A program made the position numbers and the translations under genes. A DNA stretch of 64,000 nt from an uncultured Monoglobus sp. (lineage in GTDB: Bacteria; Bacillota; Clostridia; Monoglobales; Monoglobaceae): the NCBI GenBank assembly GCA_947628795.1, contig CANRBF010000003.1, forward strand, positions 1 to 64,000. The letters run 5' to 3'. The notes beneath the pieces were generated by a model. That model searched no databases and was not told where the DNA came from. It saw only the letters and a list, made by a program, of their open reading frames with translations. This document shows positions 36,495-45,400 of this stretch, in pieces (position 1 is the first letter of the stretch; every line of letters starts with the position of its first letter).

Positions 36495-38408
36495 TCAAAA
36501 AAGATTTTCCCATTCGTTGTAGTATTCTTCCAGGCTTTCATTCATCTCCCGAAGTTCGTCGGTCAGAGCGTTCATCTGCTCGTAGTCCGAGAATACTTCG
36601 GGCTTTGTCATATCCGCCTCGATCTCTGATACGCGCTCCTCCGCCTCAGCTATCAGATTTTCAAGCTCCGAAACGCGCTGTTTGCGCTGCGCCTCGGCTC
36701 TGCGCTGTTCCTTTGAGCGGTGCCCGCCTTGGGCTTTTGGCGCGGGCTTTATTATTTCCTGCGGCTTTTGCTCCGCCGCCTTCTTTTCAAGAAACAAACG
36801 GCGCTGTTTGTAATACTCAAAATTGCCGTCGTACACGGTGAATCCGTCTTTTGTCATCTCGACGATCTTATCGGGAACGCGATTCAGCAAATATCTGTCA
36901 TGGGACACGAAAAGCAGCGTGCCCTGATAGTCGCGCAGCGCCTGCTCCAGCACCTCTTTCGAGGGCAGATCGAGGTGGTTGGTGGGCTCGTCGAGCAATA
37001 TCACGTTGGACTTTTCGAGCATGATAATACAGAACGCGAGCTTGGCGCGCTCGCCGCCGCTTATTACCCGAACCGGCTTATACACGTCGTCCTTTGTCAG
37101 TCTGACACTGCCAAGCACGCCGCGTATTCTCGCCTCGGGTATGCGCGGAAATCTGTCCCACAGTTCGTCGATGGCGAGCTTGTCGGGATCAAGATTCAGA
37201 TTTTCCTGCTCGTAGTAGCTGACGGTGGTGTTGCGTCCCCAAACGACCTCGCCTTTTTTGTGGGGGATGATCCCCAGCGCGGTCTTTAAAAACGAGGATT
37301 TTCCTATACCGTTGTCGCCGATTATGGCGATCTTCTCGCCGCGCTTTAACGCGAAGTTTATGTTTTCGCACAGCGTTTCGGGCGGGTCGCCCACCGACAC
37401 GTCAAGGTCCGAGACGGTCAGCACGTCTTTAAACGGCTCCTTGGTTATCTCGAATTTGAGCTTTATCGGTTTTATCTCGGCGTCGGGCTTTTCGATTATT
37501 TCCATGTTTTCGAGCGCCTTAACGCGGGATTTCGCCGAGGCCGAGGTGGACGCGCGGGTTATGTTCTTTTCAACATAGGTACGCATCTTTTCTATCTCAA
37601 GCTGCTGCGCCTCGTATTCCTTCTGCCACAGCGCTATTCTCTGCGCCCGAAGCTCGGTGTATTTCGAGTAGTTGCCCTTGTATGAATACAGCTTGCGCCG
37701 CTCCAGCTCGAACATGCCCTCAACGGTCACATCCAGAAAATATCTGTCATGGCTGACGATAAGCAGCGCGCCCTTATAGTCGTTTACCAGATAATTTTCA
37801 AGCCATTCAAGGGTCCTGAAATCCAGATGGTTGGTCGGCTCGTCCAGGATCAGCAGCTTCGGCTCCCGAAGGAGCAGCGCGGCTATGGCGAGCCTTGTCT
37901 TTTCGCCGCCCGAAAGTGTGGCGATCTCGGTGTCGGAATCCTTGTCGGAAAAGCCCATGCCGTTTAAAACAGTCTTGATCTTGACGTCGATATTATATCC
38001 GTCGCGGCTCTCAAAATACGCCTGCTTTTGGGAATACTCGCTCATCAGGCTGCGATACTCGCTTGTGTCGTGCGTGGTTATTCCCTGCATCTTTTCCTCA
38101 AGGCGGCGCATGTCGTCCTCGAGTTTAAGAATATCGGAAAACACGTTCCGCATTTCGCGGATTATGGTGGAGCCGCGGTCGAGACCGCTGTTTTGCTTGA
38201 GGTACCCGATCGTCAGCCCGGGCGCCTTGTAAAGCTCACCCGAATCGTAGTCGAGCTCGCCGGTGATTATCGAGAGCAGGGTCGATTTTCCCGCTCCGTT
38301 AACGCCAATAAGACCATAGCGGCCTCCGTCCTCTATGGTCAAATTGATATCTTTTAGTATTTCGTTTTCGCCGAAGCTTTTGTTAAGATTCGAGATCGAG
38401 ATCAGCAT
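36495..38408 (-). CDS. ABC-F family ATPase
   Basis: 637 residues with two ABC domains in one chain and no membrane segment, as in ABC-F translation factors. Walker A GVNGAGKSTLL (about 35-45) and GDNGIGKSSFL (about 365), signatures LSGGEKTRLA and ISGGERAKLA, an interdomain linker rich in charged helices, and a C-terminal coiled coil (570-635). Members act on stalled or antibiotic-bound ribosomes. It overlaps the last oxidoreductase gene by 7 bp. The subgroup (YdiF/Uup-like) is not certain. Confidence 0.92.
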   Translation of the reverse strand: MLISISNLNKSFGENEILKDINLTIEDGGRYGLIGVNGAGKSTLLSIITGELDYDSGELYKAPGLTIGYLKQNSGLDRGSTIIREMRNVFSDILKLEDDMRRLEEKMQGITTHDTSEYRSLMSEYSQKQAYFESRDGYNIDVKIKTVLNGMGFSDKDSDTEIATLSGGEKTRLAIAALLLREPKLLILDEPTNHLDFRTLEWLENYLVNDYKGALLIVSHDRYFLDVTVEGMFELERRKLYSYKGNYSKYTELRAQRIALWQKEYEAQQLEIEKMRTYVEKNITRASTSASAKSRVKALENMEIIEKPDAEIKPIKLKFEITKEPFKDVLTVSDLDVSVGDPPETLCENINFALKRGEKIAIIGDNGIGKSSFLKTALGIIPHKKGEVVWGRNTTVSYYEQENLNLDPDKLAIDELWDRFPRIPEARIRGVLGSVRLTKDDVYKPVRVISGGERAKLAFCIIMLEKSNVILLDEPTNHLDLPSKEVLEQALRDYQGTLLFVSHDRYLLNRVPDKIVEMTKDGFTVYDGNFEYYKQRRLFLEKKAAEQKPQEIIKPAPKAQGGHRSKEQRRAEAQRKQRVSELENLIAEAEERVSEIEADMTKPEVFSDYEQMNALTDELREMNESLEEYYNEWENLF

Positions 38409-38944
38409 TGCTTATACTCGTATCCCGCCTTTAAAAGCTCGATATTCTTTTCGGCTAGGCCGGCTCTCTTTGCCGGGGTATGCTCGCGCACGCTGCGGTA
38501 GAGGTCCTCGATGTTATACATATCCTCTCTCGCCTTCATGTAGGCGCCCGCCATTACCATGTTTCCGAGCGTTCCCGCGCCCGCGCTCTCGGCGATCTGC
38601 ATAGCCGGGATGTAAACAACGGTCACATCGTCTCTCTCGACCTTTGTGTCGATCAGCGAGCTGTCGAGAACGATCACGCCGCCGGGCTTCACCGCGTCGA
38701 CAAACTTTTCAAGCGAGGGCTTGTTCATAACTATCAGCGCGTCGGGGCGCTGAATGACCGGCGATCCGATCTGCGTGTCGGCGATTATTACGCTGCAGTT
38801 GCAGGTTCCGCCGCGCATCTCGGGGCCGTAGGACGGGAGCCACGACAGCTCCTTGCCCGTGTCCATACCCATATATGCCAATATCTTGCCGGCGAACAGC
38901 ACTCCCTGGCCGCCGAATCCCGCGATCACTATCTGCTCATACAT
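38402..38944 (-). CDS. 2-oxoacid:ferredoxin oxidoreductase, gamma subunit
   Basis: 180 residues of the 2-oxoacid:acceptor oxidoreductase gamma family, starting MYEQIVIAGFGGQGVLFAG with SYGPEMRGGTCNCSV. With the alpha, beta and ferredoxin subunits it oxidatively decarboxylates a 2-oxoacid to acyl-CoA and reduces ferredoxin. Its ATG overlaps the beta subunit stop (TAATG). Confidence 0.93.
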   Translation of the reverse strand: MYEQIVIAGFGGQGVLFAGKILAYMGMDTGKELSWLPSYGPEMRGGTCNCSVIIADTQIGSPVIQRPDALIVMNKPSLEKFVDAVKPGGVIVLDSSLIDTKVERDDVTVVYIPAMQIAESAGAGTLGNMVMAGAYMKAREDMYNIEDLYRSVREHTPAKRAGLAEKNIELLKAGYEYKQC

Positions 38945-39699
38945 TATCTGACACCTCCGGTTTCGGTACAGTCTTTATAAACGCCCAGAGGGAACTCGGG
39001 CATCATTTCGGTGCGTATGCGCTCCAGCGCCTCGACCGGAGACATTCCCCAGTTTGTGGGGCAGCTTGAGAGCACTTCCACAAGTGAAAAGCCCTTGCCC
39101 GCCATCTGGCACTCGAAGGCCTTGCGTATAGCCGCCTTGGTCTTTCTGATGTTCGGCACGCTGTCGACCGACACGCGCTCAACATAGCAGGCGCCCTTTA
39201 AGGTCGACACCATCTCGGAAACGTGTATCGGATAGCCCTGGTTCTCCACCTTTCTGCCGAAGGGCGTGGTCTGGGTCACCTGGTCTATCAGCGAGGTGGG
39301 CGCCATCTGTCCGCCCGTCATGCCGTAGATCGTGTTGTTAACAAAGATTATGCTTATATTTTCGGCTCTGGCCGCCGAGTGTATCGTCTCGGCTGTGCCG
39401 ATGGCCGCCAGGTCGCCGTCGCCCTGATAGGTGAACACCAGCTTGTCGGGGTGCACCCGCTTGATTCCGGTGGCAACAGCCGGGGCTCTGCCGTGAGCCG
39501 CCTCCTGCATGTCGAATTCAAAGAAATTATACGCCGTGACGCTGCATCCCACGGGACACACGCCTATCGTGCTGCCCTCAAGACCCATCTCGTCCACGAC
39601 CTCGGCCACCAGACGGTTTATAACGCCGTGAGTGCAGCCGGGGCAGTATGACAGAACAAAGTCGCTGAGGGAATGAGGTCTTTCAAATATTTTTTCCAT
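38944..39699 (-). CDS. 2-oxoacid:ferredoxin oxidoreductase, TPP-binding beta subunit
   Basis: 251 residues with the thiamine diphosphate motif (GDGDLAAIG, then NNTIYGMTGGQMAPT) and the N-terminal CPGC.HG block (YCPGCTHGVINRL). In VOR/KOR-type complexes this subunit carries the cofactor. The GMTGGQ.APT sequence is shared by VOR and KOR members, so the substrate class cannot be fixed by eye. Confidence 0.93.
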   Translation of the reverse strand: MEKIFERPHSLSDFVLSYCPGCTHGVINRLVAEVVDEMGLEGSTIGVCPVGCSVTAYNFFEFDMQEAAHGRAPAVATGIKRVHPDKLVFTYQGDGDLAAIGTAETIHSAARAENISIIFVNNTIYGMTGGQMAPTSLIDQVTQTTPFGRKVENQGYPIHVSEMVSTLKGACYVERVSVDSVPNIRKTKAAIRKAFECQMAGKGFSLVEVLSSCPTNWGMSPVEALERIRTEMMPEFPLGVYKDCTETGGVR

Positions 39700-39715
39700 T
39701 TATTTATTCATCTCC

Positions 39716-40795
39716 TTAATAATTCATCCCCGCCTGCGAGTTTTTAAGACATTTTTCGATTTCCGCGACGATCGCGTCCTGCTCGGGCACCATGCCGCCG
39801 GTCCTGCCGTAGAAGTAAACGGGCTTTTTGCCGTTTACCGAGAGGCGCACGTCCTCTACCATCTGGCCCATGCTCATCTCAACGCTGAGGAAGCACTTGG
39901 CCGTTTCGGCGCGCTTCGCGAATACCTTTTCGGGGAACGGCCACAGGGTTATGGGGCGTATAAGTCCCGCCTTGATGCCCTTGGCTCTCGCCGCCTCGAC
40001 CGCCGACATCGCCACTCTGGCGATCGTGCCGTAGGCCGCGATTATAACGTCGGCGTCCTCGGTTTGGATCTCCTCGTATAGCGCCTCGGCCGCCCTTATC
40101 TTGTCGTATCTCTTTTCGCGCTCTATGCACAAATTCTCAAGCTCCTCGGGCGTGAGGTAGAGAGAGTTGATTATGTTCTTTTTGCGCTTCATGCCCGTGC
40201 CGGTGGTCGCCCAGGGCTTTTCGGGAAGGGTCGCGGGGTCGATCGGGTCTTTGAACTCAACCGGCTCCATCATCTGGCCCAACATACCGTCGCCCATTAT
40301 CATCGCGGGCATTCTGTACTCGTCCGCCTTATCAAAGGCGCGGGACGTCATATCGGCCAGCTCCTGCACCGACGAGGGCGCGAATACCAGCAGGTGATAG
40401 TCGCCGTGGCCGCCGCCCTTGGTGGCCTGGAAATAGTCGGACTGCGCCGGCTGTATACCGCCGAGACCGGGGCCGCCGCGCACAATGTTTACCACAAGGC
40501 AGGGCAGGTCGGCGCCCGCTATGTATGAGATACCCTCCTGCTTGAGGCTGATTCCGGGGCTTGAGGACGAGGTCATAACTCTCGCTCCCGCTCCCGCGGC
40601 GCCGTATACCATGTTTATCGCGGCGACCTCGCTCTCAGCCTGGAGGAAGGTCCCGCCGTTTTTCTGCATCTTTTTTGCCATATAGGCGGCAAGCTCGGTC
40701 TGGGGAGTTATCGGATAGCCGAAGAAAAATCTGCATCCGCAGCGCATTGCCGCCTCCGCCAAGGCCTCGTTGCCTTTCATCAATACTTTTGCCAT
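39716..40795 (-). CDS. vorB: 2-oxoacid:ferredoxin oxidoreductase, alpha subunit (VorB type)
   Basis: 359 residues, starting LMKGNEALAEAAMRCGC, with YPITPQTEL, a pyrimidine-domain SSSPGISLKQEGISY and NIVRGGPGLGGIQPAQSDY. The length and gene order (delta-alpha-beta-gamma) match the VorB set often annotated as 3-methyl-2-oxobutanoate dehydrogenase, acting on branched-chain 2-oxoacids. KorA of the 2-oxoglutarate enzyme is an alternative. Confidence 0.88.
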   Translation of the reverse strand: MAKVLMKGNEALAEAAMRCGCRFFFGYPITPQTELAAYMAKKMQKNGGTFLQAESEVAAINMVYGAAGAGARVMTSSSSPGISLKQEGISYIAGADLPCLVVNIVRGGPGLGGIQPAQSDYFQATKGGGHGDYHLLVFAPSSVQELADMTSRAFDKADEYRMPAMIMGDGMLGQMMEPVEFKDPIDPATLPEKPWATTGTGMKRKKNIINSLYLTPEELENLCIEREKRYDKIRAAEALYEEIQTEDADVIIAAYGTIARVAMSAVEAARAKGIKAGLIRPITLWPFPEKVFAKRAETAKCFLSVEMSMGQMVEDVRLSVNGKKPVYFYGRTGGMVPEQDAIVAEIEKCLKNSQAGMNY

Positions 40796-40828
40796 TTTTT
40801 GCTTGCTCCTTTCAAAGCCGTATATACT

Positions 40829-41035
40829 CTACTTCTCTATCGTTATAACACAGTCCGGACATATGGTGGCGCAGAACGCGCAGCCTATACACTTGTCCGG
40901 CTCGGTTATTTTGGCGGGGCGGTAGCCCTTGTCGTTAAGGGTCTCGGTGTCCGTCACAATTATTTTCTTGGGACAGACCGACGTGCACAGACCGCAGCCC
41001 TTACACCGCTCCTTGTTTATCGTAACCTTTGCCAT
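40829..41035 (-). CDS. Ferredoxin-like delta subunit (2x[4Fe-4S])
   Basis: 68 residues with two CxxCxxCxxxC clusters (C11, C14, C17, C21 and C49, C52, C55, C59), so two [4Fe-4S] centres. It is the electron-transfer subunit of the adjacent oxidoreductase, located 33 bp before the alpha subunit. Confidence 0.93.
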   Translation of the reverse strand: MAKVTINKERCKGCGLCTSVCPKKIIVTDTETLNDKGYRPAKITEPDKCIGCAFCATICPDCVITIEK

Positions 41036-41077
41036 TTATTCTCCTTCTTTCCGTTTAAATTTGGTTTAGATTTGGTT

Positions 41078-41767
41078 TTATTTGCTGAATCCCGGACCCA
41101 CAAACAAGTCTATCGGGAATACTTCACTTTTTAATTTCGGAGCCTCTCCGATTTTTTCGAGGGTGCCGCGGCTCACGCAGGTGCACACGAGCGGCAGTCC
41201 GACTTTTTTTGAAAACTCCTCGGCCAGCTTCTCTCCGCGCAGGATAACGCCCTCGTCGGTATATCCCATAAGATGCGTGTTGTTGACTACGCCTGTGAAC
41301 TCAAGGCGAGACGCGCCGAGAATATCCGAAAATATCTCAAAGGCTCCGCCGATGTCCTGCGTAAGCATGCGGCGCTCGTTTAGCACGAAAAACATGTCGT
41401 AGTCCTCACGCTCAAAATGCTCACGGTAAACTCCCAGCGGCACAGCGCCGTCGTCGTCTCCGCCCGCGTCGAAAATAATATACTTTGATTTGTCGTCAAA
41501 AGCGCGCATTATCTCGGGCGGCAGCGTTGGCGTCTCGATATTCGAGTTGGCAAAGCCGGGCGCTATTACCTCAATGCCGCGGCTTTTTAAAAACTCCTCC
41601 GCATCCTTTGTGCGGTAGTACGGGTTCACTATATCAAAGTCGATCATCAGCACGTCTTTGCCCGCCTCGCGGAGCTTTAAGGCATAGTTCAGCGCGAACT
41701 CGGTCTTGCCGCTGCCGAAGTGCCCCGTCACTATCGTTATTCTTTTAAGTCCGTCAAGCATGCTCAT
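41078..41767 (-). CDS. P-loop ATPase of the MinD/ParA-like superfamily
   Basis: 229 residues. A Walker A-like loop TGHFGSGKTEFALNYA near the start, switch MIDFDIVNPYYRTKD, and IIFDAGGDDDG as Walker B. No membrane segment. Its function is unknown. The position between rseC and the ferredoxin subunit, with ATGA coupling to rseC, suggests a role in cofactor or Fe-S delivery to the oxidoreductase. That role is inference only. Confidence 0.82.
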   Translation of the reverse strand: MSMLDGLKRITIVTGHFGSGKTEFALNYALKLREAGKDVLMIDFDIVNPYYRTKDAEEFLKSRGIEVIAPGFANSNIETPTLPPEIMRAFDDKSKYIIFDAGGDDDGAVPLGVYREHFEREDYDMFFVLNERRMLTQDIGGAFEIFSDILGASRLEFTGVVNNTHLMGYTDEGVILRGEKLAEEFSKKVGLPLVCTCVSRGTLEKIGEAPKLKSEVFPIDLFVGPGFSK

Positions 41768-42207
41768 ATCGGTTCTCCCGTGTCGTTTTGATCTTTCGGG
41801 TCATCCGCGCGGCTCTTTATCTCGGTCACCGTGAAGGCCGACTGCACGTTTCTGAAAAACAGCTTCACTATCAAAAAGCCTATCAGAAGCGCCGCCGCCG
41901 CGCCGATAAGCGCCATAAAGTCGCGCCGCGTCAGTATGAAGCCGAGCACCGCGCCGACGACCAGCAGCACCGCCATCAGGCCGTAGCCTATCGCGGCGTA
42001 CCGCAGCACTTTTTTGGTGTCCTCGTAAAGCGTCACCACGTCGCCCTTTCTGAGGCCCAAGCCCTCGCCGTCCACGGCGTCGACTATCACGGCGCTCGAG
42101 GGACAGCCCTTGCAGCTGACGCAGTTGCCGCCGCACGCCGACTCGCGGTCGACCCTGACTTTTATGCCCTCCGCTCCCGCGGAAACCACATAACCCGTTT
42201 GCTCCAT
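41764..42207 (-). CDS. RseC/MucC family protein (SoxR-reducing type)
   Basis: 147 residues. The N-terminal soluble part has the family cysteine cluster C25, C29, C32, C35 (ACGGNCVSCKGC), then two membrane helices (about 68-90 and 97-117). RseC domains occur in redox complexes such as Rnf-linked SoxR reduction and are thought to handle Fe-S or electrons at the membrane. First gene of the seven-gene operon ending in the ABC-F ATPase. Confidence 0.85.
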   Translation of the reverse strand: MEQTGYVVSAGAEGIKVRVDRESACGGNCVSCKGCPSSAVIVDAVDGEGLGLRKGDVVTLYEDTKKVLRYAAIGYGLMAVLLVVGAVLGFILTRRDFMALIGAAAALLIGFLIVKLFFRNVQSAFTVTEIKSRADDPKDQNDTGEPI

Positions 42208-42251
42208 AGGTATATTTCACCTCGTAAATTCGGATTTATTCACAATTGATT

Positions 42252-42280
42252 ATTATAATATATTTTTCGATTTATGTCAA
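42252..42280 (-). promoter_or_regulatory. Promoter of the rseC-vor operon
   Basis: TTGACA (42275-42280), 17 bp, TATAAT (42252-42257) on the minus strand, about 45 bp before rseC. Confidence 0.85.
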
Positions 42281-42416
42281 TACAAAAAAGGCTTTTGAGC
42301 GCGAGATAATTTTGGCTTAAAATTGAGCGCGCTGCCCGTCAAATATATTATGTTTCCGCCGAAATGCGCGCCGACGTTTTTTAAAAGCGCCGCGTTTCAA
42401 AAAGCCGCGGCAATCG

Positions 42417-42453
42417 AAAACCCCTCCCGTTTTTAAGTCGGGAGGGGTTTTTT
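42417..42453 (-). terminator. Terminator of the large surface protein gene
   Basis: AAAACCCCTCCCG (42417-42429) pairs with 42439-42451 across a 9-nt loop. It has A/T tracts on both sides and could work in both directions. Confidence 0.85.
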
Positions 42454-42461
42454 AATTTATT

Positions 42462-45400
42462 CTATTTGCCGGGTATCGGAGCTGTGTAGGGCTTCAGCGT
42501 TTTCGCGTCCCACAGATAGAACATCACGTCCACGGCGCTGTCGGCCGAGTAGTCGGCGTTAAACTTCGTGTTTACGGGATTTGTTCCAACCGGAACTTTT
42601 TCTATCTTAACGTCGATCATGGCTTCGTCTCTGTAGGCAGCCGCGATAAACCATACCTCGCCGCCCGTGTTGTTAATGATCGAGGCTCTTATATTCTCCT
42701 TATCCATAACGGGTTTTTCTCCGTATACGGCCGATTTATCGGGCTCGATCGTGGGAACAAGAGTTTCCTCGGGCCCCGATGTCGGCGTGGACGTCGGCGC
42801 GGGTTCGGTCGTCGTTCCGGGAGTCGCGGTGGGATTATCCGTCGTTCCGGGAGTCGCAGTGGGAGCTGTTGTAGTTCCCGGCGTTGCCGTGGGAGTATCC
42901 GTCGTTCCCGGCGTTGCCGTGGGAGTATCCGTTGTTCCGGGCGTCGGCGTGGGAGTATCCGTTGTTCCCGGCGTCGCTGTGGGAGTTGTCGTTCCCGGCG
43001 TTGCCGTGGGAGTATCCGTCTCTCCCGGCGTCGGCGCGGGCTCCTCGGTAAGTTTCACGATCGCCATAGCGATATAGTCGGACGCCTCAGCCTGCGTGGC
43101 TGATTTGTATGTTACCGTATAATTTCCGGGATCAAGGTCTTTCGCGATATATGTGTAAAGATATACGTCCTCGCCTCCGGCTTTTCCAACGGAAGCTTCC
43201 GCATCAAGCTTTTGATTTGTAAAGCCTTCCGCTGCAAGCACGGGCGTAAGCGTGATCACGTTATTATCTTTGTCGCCGACTGCGAGAACTTCGAACTCGT
43301 AGTCGCCCTTTTCCTTGATCGTTACGGGAGCCGTAACCACGCTCTCGTTGTCGATGCCCGTTATCTTGTTATCCGCGACCTCGGCGAAGTTATCACCGAA
43401 CACCGCTTTAACTTCATCATTATATCCGGTTCCGGCCGTAAGATCAACCGGCTCCGCTGTAGTGTCGCCGCTCGATTGAACGTCTGTAACGGGGATCACA
43501 TTAGGCGCGGCCGATGTCTCGGGCTCGGCTGTGGGAGTCGCCGTCGGAACGGGCGCGGAGCCCGTAGTGAACGTCTTAACCTCGGCTTCCGTATCGCTCT
43601 GCGCTCCGAACGCGCGGTAGCAGTACGTGGTGTCCGGCTTCAAGCCGTCGACCGCCACATTGTAATCGCCGCTTTCTCTCAGGATCAGACCCGAGTCGTA
43701 TACAGTCTTTTCGACGCTTCCGTCTTCCCAAAGCTCAAATTTGCACGAGGCAACGGGAGTGATCGTCGAGCCTTCGGGCAGCGTTATGTCAACGCGTCCG
43801 TTAAGGGTTGCGCCCGTGTATGTAATATCCGTCGCGTCATTGGTGGTATAGGTATACTTAGGCGGATCATCCTCCGTCACGTTTACAAGCGCAACGTTTG
43901 TCACGGTCACCATTTTATCACTCATGTTAACATCGGGATGTTTGAATTCCGCTTCCGCTGTCAGTCTCGAGCTTCCGCTTTTAACTCCGGTTATCGAGGC
44001 GCCCGATGTGCTACCGTTGACCTCCGCGATATCGCTCTGGTCCAGTGTCCATTTGATATTTTCGATAACATAAGTCTCGTCGGACGTTTTGACCGTAATA
44101 TTATCGGTGGTACTCGGCTTCAAATACAATTGAGCCGGGTCAAGCATGAATCCGATCTCGGCTTTATACTCTATCGGAGCGACAGAAGTCGAGCCCTCGA
44201 TATTCAGATACAACGTTCCCTTCTGAGTGTTCAGAGCGTCGTCGTCAATATTAACAAGCGTCCATCCGTTCATTTCGTCGGTTATCACGAAACGCTCGCT
44301 CTCGGGATTTGTCATCGCCTGATCACCGTAGAAACGCACCGCATCTCCGACTTTGAAAATGCTTTTATCAACATTCACGTAGGCGTAATCCCCAAGCTCA
44401 TCGTAGTTGGCCGGCAGATTATAGATCACAGCATCAGCTTTACGGGTGTCAACATTGAAACCGATGGTCGTCTTGCCGGTCACAGGCTTATAATTCTTGT
44501 CCTCGGGAACGAATATCCACTCATACTCGGTGTCGGGCGCTACCGGGATCGCGTTGGGCGCAACTCCGTTCTGAGTGTTCCATGTAGCCGCTCCTGCCAG
44601 AGGAGCATTGTCAACTCCGGTAAAGGTTGCTGTGAGCTGCGAATCACCCAGATTAGCACCTTTATCAACGTTTGACGCGGTAACCGAGCCTTTGGGTTCC
44701 GCTTGGAGTATCTCTATTGTTCCGTTCGCAACGTTCTCCGCAAAATCGTCAAAAGCGAATATCGTTCCGCGAACCAAATACGTGCCCGCGTTTACCGGCG
44801 GCACCGGCGTCCATCCGTCTTCAGCGGAAGTGTCATGCAATTCTATATCGGTCTTTTTATACTCAACCGCGGTTTGCGCGTTCGGCGACTCCGCTCTGAT
44901 GGTTGCGATACGCGGCTGTCCGTCATAGGGAGCCGCGGACGGAACGTTCCATTCCGCGATTTTTGCCGCCTCTTTGTCTGTTACAACAACAGTAACGGTT
45001 CCTGTAATTACCTCGTAATTTGTCAAATCTTCGGGTGTGAATCTGTACTCATACTTGCTCTTGTCCGTGCGAAGTACCTCGTCGGGATCTACCCACTCGA
45101 TCTTTCCCTTCACGTCCTCGTGACTATATGGGTTTTGGAACGTGCCGGTAAAATGCTCGTCTTCGAGGCTCTTAAGAGTGTTTCCGGCCTTGCCGTTATC
45201 CGCATTTACCGATATCTCCTGCGGCTGTGTCTTTATTACGCTGAGATTTCCGAGCGTGCCGCCGGTTATCTCATAGTTGTAATTATCGGTTTTGGGCGCC
45301 GACGCGGTCACAGGATATTCGCCGACCTGAGCGTTTGCCGTTGTTCCGTCAACTCCGTTCTTTTCGGCTTTGAGTGTGGCGCGCACGTTTTCAACTGATT

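Noticed and set aside
42808-43035. Possible CRISPR array because of ~30-bp repeated units
   Set aside because: The units are contiguous without spacers and lie in frame in the surface protein gene, encoding Thr-Pro repeats.
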